Below, one piece after another: positions 58,508-64,000 of a stretch of DNA of 64,000 nucleotides. The stretch's first letter is position 1. Every line of letters begins with the position of its first letter. The DNA is from Ephemeroptericola cinctiostellae (GTDB lineage: Bacteria > Pseudomonadota > Gammaproteobacteria > Burkholderiales > Burkholderiaceae): assembly GCF_003339525.1 (NCBI RefSeq), contig NZ_CP031124.1:124001-188000 (forward strand). Direction: 5' to 3'. The translations under genes and the position numbers were made by a program. The notes beneath the pieces were generated by a model. It was not told the origin of the DNA and searched no databases. It worked only from the letters and a program-made list of their open reading frames with translations.

Positions 58508-58637
58508 CCGTCATTCCCGCATGGGGTTAGCGGGAATCCAGTGGGGCGTAAAGCGCACCTTAAGCCTTTGATTAAAAAGGTAAAGCAAATGCTTCGCATT
58601 TGGCTGGATTCCCGCTAAAAACATGCGGGAATGACGG
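58508..58637. repeat. 130-bp MITE-like palindrome in copy C
   Basis: CCGTCATTCCCGCATG and complementary CATGCGGGAATGACGG ends, internal AATGCTTCGCATT. Same length and almost same sequence as 56693-56822. Confidence 0.87.
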
Positions 58638-58824
58638 AGTGGGCTGTACAGTCGGTGTTGCCTATTCAAACATCAATTTTTAGAGGTCTTCTTGAATGTG
58701 ATTTGTTTTAGAAAGCTTATGTAGCCATTTCATTCATGAGTCCGTCATGGCGCGCTGAGTGGGCTGTGCGTGCGGCATCTCGCAGTTCTGTAGATTGCGG
58801 GTCAAGCCCGCAATGACGAGTCAC

Positions 58825-59934
58825 TCAGTCAATCGATCCTAAAACCTGCTCGATGATTCCCAAAATGGGTTTGGGCAAACCCACGCCTTTTAGGTCGTCC
58901 ACATCGAACCAGCCGCCGTGCTCGGCATTTTCAGCATCCTCTAAACCGTGCGCTTGGCTGGCGGTGAGTTGAAAAATGTGCGGTTGTAGGTGCAAGATCC
59001 TATGGGTGAGGACGTGGCGGATGCGTGGCGCATTGGTTTTGTCTTTTTTATCTTGATTTGCATCTATGCTTGCATTTACGTTTACATCCAAGCGCGGCTG
59101 TTCGGGAAAGCTGTACAACCCTGCCCAAATGCCTTTGCTCGGCCTTTTTTCCAGCCAGACCCGCCCTGCGTGTTGGTAAATGTATAAATTCACGTCAAAC
59201 TCAGGTGACACTTTTCGCACCTTGGCGGGTGGGATGTCGTCGGTGAGATGGTGGATGCGGGCATAGCAGTTGGTTTGCATGGGGCAGATGTCGCACTGCG
59301 GTTTGCGGCGTGCGCATAGGCTCGCGCCCAAATCCATCAGCCCTTGGGTGTAGGCGCGCAAGGCGGCGGCGTGGGTGAGTTTAAGTTTTTTCGCATCGTT
59401 GGCGGTGACCAGCAGTTCGTTGGCGTGTTGCCACATGATTTTATCGGTGGCGGCGGATGCGGGGGTGCGGATGCCGTGGACGCGGGCGATGATGCGTTTG
59501 ACGTTGCCGTCGAGGATCGCGGCGGGGTAGCCGTAGGCGAAAACGGCAATGGCGGCGGCGGTGGATGCGCCGATGCCTTTGAGGGTGATGAGTTGCTCGG
59601 GCGTGCGCGGAAATTCGCCGCCAAAATCGGCCACGACGGCTTTCGCGCAGGCGTGCAAATTGCGTGCTCGGCTGTAGTAACCCAATCCCGTCCACAAAGA
59701 CATCACGTCATCGTGCTCGGCGCGCGCCAGCGATTGTACGTCTGGAAAACGCGCCAAAAACTTGGCGTAGTAATCCATGACCGTGACCACTTGGGTTTGC
59801 TGCAACATGACTTCGGACAGCCAAATCCGATAGGCGTCGGTGGTGTTTTGCCACGGCAAATCATGCCGCCCGTGCGTGCGTTGCCATGACACCAAGGCTT
59901 GGGCAAAAGAAAACGGTGTGGTCGTGTGGCTCAT
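58825..59934 (-). CDS. mutY: Adenine DNA glycosylase
   Basis: Removes adenine paired with 8-oxoguanine. 369 residues from ATG 59934, which overlaps the mutM stop by four bases; a longer start lies inside mutM. Helix-hairpin-helix LKGIGASTAAAIAVFAYG with catalytic aspartate in AAILDGNVKRII, and the [4Fe-4S] loop CARRKPQCDICPMQTNCYA. A C-terminal NUDIX-like domain recognises 8-oxoG. Confidence 0.97.
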   Translation of the reverse strand: MSHTTTPFSFAQALVSWQRTHGRHDLPWQNTTDAYRIWLSEVMLQQTQVVTVMDYYAKFLARFPDVQSLARAEHDDVMSLWTGLGYYSRARNLHACAKAVVADFGGEFPRTPEQLITLKGIGASTAAAIAVFAYGYPAAILDGNVKRIIARVHGIRTPASAATDKIMWQHANELLVTANDAKKLKLTHAAALRAYTQGLMDLGASLCARRKPQCDICPMQTNCYARIHHLTDDIPPAKVRKVSPEFDVNLYIYQHAGRVWLEKRPSKGIWAGLYSFPEQPRLDVNVNASIDANQDKKDKTNAPRIRHVLTHRILHLQPHIFQLTASQAHGLEDAENAEHGGWFDVDDLKGVGLPKPILGIIEQVLGSID

Positions 59935-60800
59935 GCGGTGTTTTTCTTTGACTTGGGTTGAGTTCGCTTTTGACACGTGGCGCAAAAATACGTGGCGCGC
60001 TGGGCTTGTACGATGCGCTGAATATCGTGCCCACAGCGCGTACACGGCTCTCCCGCGCGGTCATACACATTGTAATGCATTTGAAAATAGCCGCTGGTGC
60101 CGTCACTGTTGACGAAATCTTTAAGTGTGCTGCCACCTTTTTCAATCGCGGCGTGCAGGACGATTTTGATTTGCGCCGCCATCTGTTCGCATTGTTTGCG
60201 CGTCAATGATTGGGCGGGGGTTTCAGGGTGGATTTTGCAACGAAACAGGACTTCGGAGGCGTAGATATTGCCCACACCGACCACGATATCACCCGACAGC
60301 AACGCCACTTTGATGGCTTGGGTTCGCGTGCGAATGTGTTTATAAAAATACGCGCCATTGAATGCGTCATCGAAAGGCTCAATGCCCAAACCCACCAAGC
60401 GCGGATGCATCAACACGTCGCCGTCGGCCAAGTCGTGCCAGTGCAACGAACCGAAGCGGCGTGGGTCATGGTAGCGCAGCACATGCGTATCAAAGACCCA
60501 ATCGAGGTGGTCGTGTTTTTGTACCGCTGCGCTTGGCTCAACGATGCGCAAGCTGCCCGACATGCCGAGGTGAATCAGCAGTGCGCCCTGCGTTTTGTCT
60601 GCACAAACACAATATAGAATCAGGTACTTTCCACGCCGTGCGGTGTGGGTGATGACCGCCTGACTCAGTCGTTCAGGCAGATCCAAGTCAACGGGCCAGC
60701 GCAAGCGCGCATTACGGATGATGAATTGTTGTATCGTATGCCCGCTCACATGTGGGTCAATACCGAGGCGAGACACCTCTACTTCTGGGAGTTCAGGCAT
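59931..60800 (-). CDS. mutM: Formamidopyrimidine-DNA glycosylase
   Basis: Excises 8-oxoguanine and formamidopyrimidines. 289 residues from ATG 60800 so that the catalytic proline is residue 2 (MPELPEVEVSRLG); an earlier in-frame ATG would mask it. Lesion loop and GVGNIYASEVLFRCKIHP block intact; C-terminal zinc finger CTRCGHDIQRIVQAQRATYF then CATCQK. Operon with mutY, so both halves of the GO repair system are co-expressed. Confidence 0.97.
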   Translation of the reverse strand: MPELPEVEVSRLGIDPHVSGHTIQQFIIRNARLRWPVDLDLPERLSQAVITHTARRGKYLILYCVCADKTQGALLIHLGMSGSLRIVEPSAAVQKHDHLDWVFDTHVLRYHDPRRFGSLHWHDLADGDVLMHPRLVGLGIEPFDDAFNGAYFYKHIRTRTQAIKVALLSGDIVVGVGNIYASEVLFRCKIHPETPAQSLTRKQCEQMAAQIKIVLHAAIEKGGSTLKDFVNSDGTSGYFQMHYNVYDRAGEPCTRCGHDIQRIVQAQRATYFCATCQKRTQPKSKKNTA

Positions 60801-61037
60801 GATTTTAAACAACTTTTCACAGGTGACAAAAAACGACTTTAAACATGGCGCTGCTTATGATGCGACTCCGCAAACGCCATTCACAACTTGAGTTTGCTTG
60901 ACAAAGGCTTCATCACAGAAAAACAAACTTTGCTTTCTGTAAAAGGGAGGTTTGCATTTCTTCCGTATTGTCTTACGGTACAATTCCATCACTCACGTGC
61001 GCATCACTTTAATGCAGCCATCATACAGGATTTGACC

Positions 61038-62051
61038 ATGCCTTTCACCGCCCATCATTTCAAAAGCACCCGCCTAAAACACGCATTGCGCAGCTTATGC
61101 GGCGTGTGCGCAGTTGGATTCGCCCTTCACGCACAAGCACAAACACCCGATGAAGTGATTCAGCCTGCAACCACCACAGACACCCAAGCCCCTCCCCTCA
61201 AGAAAGTCGAATACGATTTACCCAAGCTGCTGTTGACCCGTGAAATTGTGCTCGGCACCATTGCCGGCGACATGTTGCTGCAACGCGGCAAGCCAGTTGA
61301 TGCCTACAACATGTATTTGACCATGGCGATGAAAACCCGCGACCCTCGTTATGCCGAACTGGCGTACAAAGTCGCGGCCATGCTGGGGGCAAAAGAGCCC
61401 GCACTTGAGGCCGCAAAATTGCTTAAATTGCTCGCACCCAATGCAGTGGTCGGTCAAGACCTGCAAATCCATTCGGACATCGAAAAAGCCTATGGTTTGA
61501 TTGATGCCCAACGTTACCGCCCTGCTTACGAGGCCGCCAAAAGCATTCTCGCCAATGCACCTGACAATGTGGCCGCGCTGTCTTTGCTGGCCGATGTGGC
61601 AGATCGTTTGGGACGCAACAGCGAGGCACAGGCCACACTTGAAAAACTCATCGCCATCGACCCCAAGAATCCTGAGAATAAAAACGCACTGGGTTATTTT
61701 TTAGCCGATAAAAACATGCGATTGGATGAAGCCGCACAACTGATTCAACAAGCGCACACCGCGCGCCCCGATGCGGGTCACATCACCGACAGCATGGCAT
61801 GGGTGGCTTATCGACAAGGCCAATTGGGTGACGCTCTAAAATACGCGGAACAAGCCGTGGCACAAGACCCGCACGAAGAATCACAGGTGCACTATGCCGA
61901 AATTTTATGGGCGAACGACAAACATGATCAAGCACTGGAAGTGTTTCGTGATGTGTATGCTGGCACACCGTTTTTACCATCGCTGCGCAACACGTTAGAA
62001 CGACTTAACATCCCATTGTCCACCGTTAAACCACAAATCAAGAAAAAATAA
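61038..62051 (+). CDS. Secreted TPR protein upstream of lolB
   Basis: 337 residues from ATG 61038 (AGGA upstream); the longer frame from 60888 has no support. Signal peptide ending ALHAQAQ-TP. Then several tetratricopeptide units (PAYEAAKSILANAPDNVAAL, SEAQATLEKLIAIDPKNPEN, GDALKYAEQAVAQDPHEESQ). This TPR gene is regularly found before lolB in betaproteobacteria and is likely an envelope protein-protein scaffold. Ends two bases before lolB. Confidence 0.88.
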   Translation: MPFTAHHFKSTRLKHALRSLCGVCAVGFALHAQAQTPDEVIQPATTTDTQAPPLKKVEYDLPKLLLTREIVLGTIAGDMLLQRGKPVDAYNMYLTMAMKTRDPRYAELAYKVAAMLGAKEPALEAAKLLKLLAPNAVVGQDLQIHSDIEKAYGLIDAQRYRPAYEAAKSILANAPDNVAALSLLADVADRLGRNSEAQATLEKLIAIDPKNPENKNALGYFLADKNMRLDEAAQLIQQAHTARPDAGHITDSMAWVAYRQGQLGDALKYAEQAVAQDPHEESQVHYAEILWANDKHDQALEVFRDVYAGTPFLPSLRNTLERLNIPLSTVKPQIKKK

Positions 62052-62053
62052 CC

Positions 62054-62617
62054 ATGCACGCACGCAACATCCTAAACATATTAAGCAGTGCCGCAATGGC
62101 CTTGACTTTAGCAGCCTGCGCCAGCGTCGCTCCAAAACGCGATGCCAACAACATCAACGATGTGGTTCAATTCAACATGGATGCACGCTTCGCAGTCAAC
62201 TACATTGATCAAGGCGAAGATAAAAGCATGACAGGCAAAATGCAATGGGAAGACACCCGTCGCGCCACGGACATCACGTTGTCAACACCACTCGGCAACG
62301 CAATGGCGGCACTGCACGTCACACAAAATGAAGCACGGGTGAAAACATCCGATGGGCACTTGTTTGTCGAAAACACACCAGAGGAACTGACGTATCGCTT
62401 GCTTGGTTATGAGTTGCCTTTATCCAATGTGCGTGAATGGATCGGCACAAAAGGCCAATCCTTGCCCAAAGCAGATCAAGGCGATTGGCATGTGGAATAC
62501 ACCAAAACATTCAGCGACCCTTCTTTAGCAAAACGCATGGTAGTAACACGCCTTAAACCATCACCTTTGACCTTCACGCTGATGGTGGATGAACGCTCAG
62601 ATGCACCGGGCGAATAA
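62054..62617 (+). CDS. lolB: Outer-membrane lipoprotein receptor LolB
   Basis: Accepts lipoproteins from LolA and inserts them in the outer membrane. 187 residues; lipobox LAAC at about residues 19-22, then the half-barrel with QFNMDARFAVNY, GKMQWEDT and ELPLSNVREWIGTKGQ. A divergent family, but the position before ispE supports it. Confidence 0.9.
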   Translation: MHARNILNILSSAAMALTLAACASVAPKRDANNINDVVQFNMDARFAVNYIDQGEDKSMTGKMQWEDTRRATDITLSTPLGNAMAALHVTQNEARVKTSDGHLFVENTPEELTYRLLGYELPLSNVREWIGTKGQSLPKADQGDWHVEYTKTFSDPSLAKRMVVTRLKPSPLTFTLMVDERSDAPGE

Positions 62618-62670
62618 TCTCCTTCCATGCATTACCCCCAAAAAAACTAAACGAGGCACTGGAATTGACC

Positions 62671-63372
62671 ATGAAAACACTCTCTGACTTTCCGATCACG
62701 CAACGTTGGGCACCTCAATTTCCTGACCGCATTCAATTGTATTCACTGCCCACACCCAACGGGGTCAAAGTGTCAATCGCCCTCGAAGAGATGCAGTTGC
62801 CGTATGAGTCACACACGATTTCCTTCGTCACCAATGACCAACTCAGCCCTGAGTTTTTATCCCTGAACCCCAACAACAAAATCCCCGCCATCATTGATCC
62901 CAACGGTCCAAACAACACACCTTTGGCCTTATTTGAATCTGGTGCGATTTTATTGTATTTGGCAGAAAAATCAGGACAACTGTTGCCCAAAGACGCGGCC
63001 TTGCGCTATGAAACCATTCAGTGGTTGATGTTTCAAATGGGTGGCATTGGCCCCATATTCGGCCAACTGGGGTTCTTTCATAAATTTGCAGGAAAAGAAT
63101 ATGAAGACAAACGGCCACGTGACCGCTATGTTGCCGAATCCAAACGTTTATTGGGTGTTTTAGACCAACGTTTGGCAGGGCGAAATTGGGTCATGGGCGA
63201 TGAATACACCATCGCCGACATCGCCATTTTGCCATGGGTGAACAACCTCATCCATTTTTATGGTGCAGGGGACTTGGTGGAGATGAGCCGCTTTCCAAAT
63301 GTATTGCGGGTGCTTTCTGTATTTTTAACACGCCCTGCGGTTGCGCGAGGTTTAAGCCCACGTGCCGAATAA
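62671..63372 (+). CDS. Glutathione S-transferase, YfcG/YghU-like
   Basis: 233 residues from ATG 62671 (GGAA upstream; TTG 62665 also in frame). N-terminal thioredoxin domain with LYSLPTPNGVKVSIALEEM, NPNNKIPAI and LFESGAILLYLAEK; C-terminal helical domain with DEYTIADIAILPWVNNL. The TPNGVK site is that of disulfide-reductase type GSTs. Inserted between lolB and ispE, which are usually adjacent. Confidence 0.9.
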   Translation: MKTLSDFPITQRWAPQFPDRIQLYSLPTPNGVKVSIALEEMQLPYESHTISFVTNDQLSPEFLSLNPNNKIPAIIDPNGPNNTPLALFESGAILLYLAEKSGQLLPKDAALRYETIQWLMFQMGGIGPIFGQLGFFHKFAGKEYEDKRPRDRYVAESKRLLGVLDQRLAGRNWVMGDEYTIADIAILPWVNNLIHFYGAGDLVEMSRFPNVLRVLSVFLTRPAVARGLSPRAE

Positions 63373-63417
63373 ATGAACGGTTCAATGACCGCTCAATGAC
63401 CACTTAATAAATACTTA

Positions 63418-64000
63418 ATGAATCGCACCACTTACCTTTCCCCCGCCAAAATCAACTGGTTTTTACACGTCACGGGGCGGCGTGCCGATGGTTATCACAC
63501 TTTAGAAACCGTTTTTCAATGCATCGACTGGTGTGATGAGTTGCACATCCATGCCGATGCGAATGGGGTGATTCGTTTGTCAGGTAATTTATGCGGCGTT
63601 GCAGACACCGACAATCTGGCTCATCGTGCAGCACGGGCTTTACAACAGCATGCGCATGCACAAGGCATCGCCACCGATCACCTCGGTGCGCACATTCACT
63701 TGGTCAAACACATCCCAACAGGTGCAGGTCTTGGCGGTGGCAGCTCAAATGCAGCCACCGTTCTGCGTGTGCTCAACGAGGTGTGGAATTTGCATTTTGA
63801 CAACCCAACATTACAAACCATTGGCCTCACGCTCGGTGCTGATGTGCCTTTTTTTGTCAGCCAGTATTCAGCCGCTTTTGCCCGAGGGGTTGGCGAAACA
63901 TTGCAAGCATTGAACTTGGTCAGCCGTGAGCTGCTGTTGGTCAATCCGAATGTCCACGTCAACACAAGGGCGGTGTTCACACACCCCAGCTTGCCGCGTC
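63418..64000 (+). CDS. ispE: 4-diphosphocytidyl-2-C-methyl-D-erythritol kinase (cut by window edge)
   Basis: GHMP kinase of the MEP isoprenoid pathway. The first 194 codons are present from ATG 63418 (MNRTTYLSPAKINWFLHVTG). Substrate block RRADGYHTLETVFQ and ATP loop IPTGAGLGGGSSNAATVL are intact. The gene runs off the right edge. Confidence 0.96.
   Translation, partial: MNRTTYLSPAKINWFLHVTGRRADGYHTLETVFQCIDWCDELHIHADANGVIRLSGNLCGVADTDNLAHRAARALQQHAHAQGIATDHLGAHIHLVKHIPTGAGLGGGSSNAATVLRVLNEVWNLHFDNPTLQTIGLTLGADVPFFVSQYSAAFARGVGETLQALNLVSRELLLVNPNVHVNTRAVFTHPSLPR

Larger units (their letters stand above)
58213..58819 (-). mobile_element. attI-like repeat, copy C
   Basis: About 600 bases. Begins at the ATTGCGGG-N5-CCCGCAAT palindrome near 58800, includes the 130-bp MITE-like insert, the shared block ending GGTATAAG, ATCAGGATATGCGGC (58265-58279), then TTTTTTGACGCATAACC and the core GTTAGGC (58213-58219). 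AACC-GACAC-GTTAG resembles the paired core of an integron attI simple site. It lies directly between mutY and the hydrolase cassette. Confidence 0.62.

Noticed and set aside
59935..60045. Upstream start for mutY
   Set aside because: It lies inside mutM and lacks conservation; the ATGA overlap start fits the family.

Overview
The window is a chromosomal segment of a betaproteobacterium, most likely a Burkholderiales member of moderate GC. The evidence is gene order: tRNA-Tyr/Gly/Thr-tuf-tRNA-Trp-secE-nusG-rplKAJL-rpoB, hslVU near dksA, pyrR-pyrB-pyrC', mutY-mutM, and TPR-lolB-ispE. Species cannot be fixed from the sequence alone.

Layout. 1-6.6 kb (minus): start of rpoB, ribosomal protein and elongation factor genes and four tRNAs, with readable promoters, an rplL-rpoB attenuator and folded leaders. 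6.7-13.7 kb: dgkA, hslVU, dksA, a CobW-like protein that has lost its GTPase motifs, a hydrolase, a [2Fe-2S] ferredoxin, birA and coaX. 13.8-15.5 kb: accessory insert with an attI-like repeat, a broken HEPN gene, an attC-like hairpin and small ORFs. 15.7-18 kb: glpQ and tsaD. 18-26.6 kb: an amine-utilisation cluster (permease, gamma-glutamyl amide hydrolase, Fe-alcohol dehydrogenase, aldehyde dehydrogenase, OsmC, glutamine-synthetase-like ligase) with a divergent RpiR-type regulator. 26.7-38.5 kb: tRNA-Asn, pabBC, phr, dnaJ with a sigma-32 promoter, a glycosyltransferase-phosphatase fusion, the pyrimidine operon and a shortened terC. 38.6-45 kb: AEC carrier, frameshifted dioxygenase with divergent LysR gene, LuxR relic, DUF808, VOC and LtrA genes. 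45-52 kb: EF-hand protein, a pseudouridine synthase with a seven-copy repeat tail, a cysteine-desulfhydrase-like enzyme, an RTX protein, a decayed copy of the enzyme, and trhP. 52-55 kb: barstar and a secreted guanyl RNase just downstream of maeB. 55.4-58.8 kb: second accessory region with cassette-like genes, attC-like sites and two large copies of the attI-like repeat. 58.8-64 kb: mutY, mutM, a TPR lipoprotein-pathway neighbour, lolB, a GST and the start of ispE.

The most unusual signal is a repeat found three times (13.8, 56.4 and 58.2 kb). Each copy starts with an ATTGCGGG/CCCGCAAT palindrome and ends in a GTTAG core immediately before a cassette-like gene; at 14.8 and 56.0 kb the first cassette is followed by attC-like hairpins with shared arms. 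No integrase gene is visible. These look like dispersed integron attachment platforms acting at several chromosomal sites, two of them also carrying a 130-bp MITE-like palindrome. Several genes carry single-base frameshifts, so either decay or sequencing errors must be considered for those.
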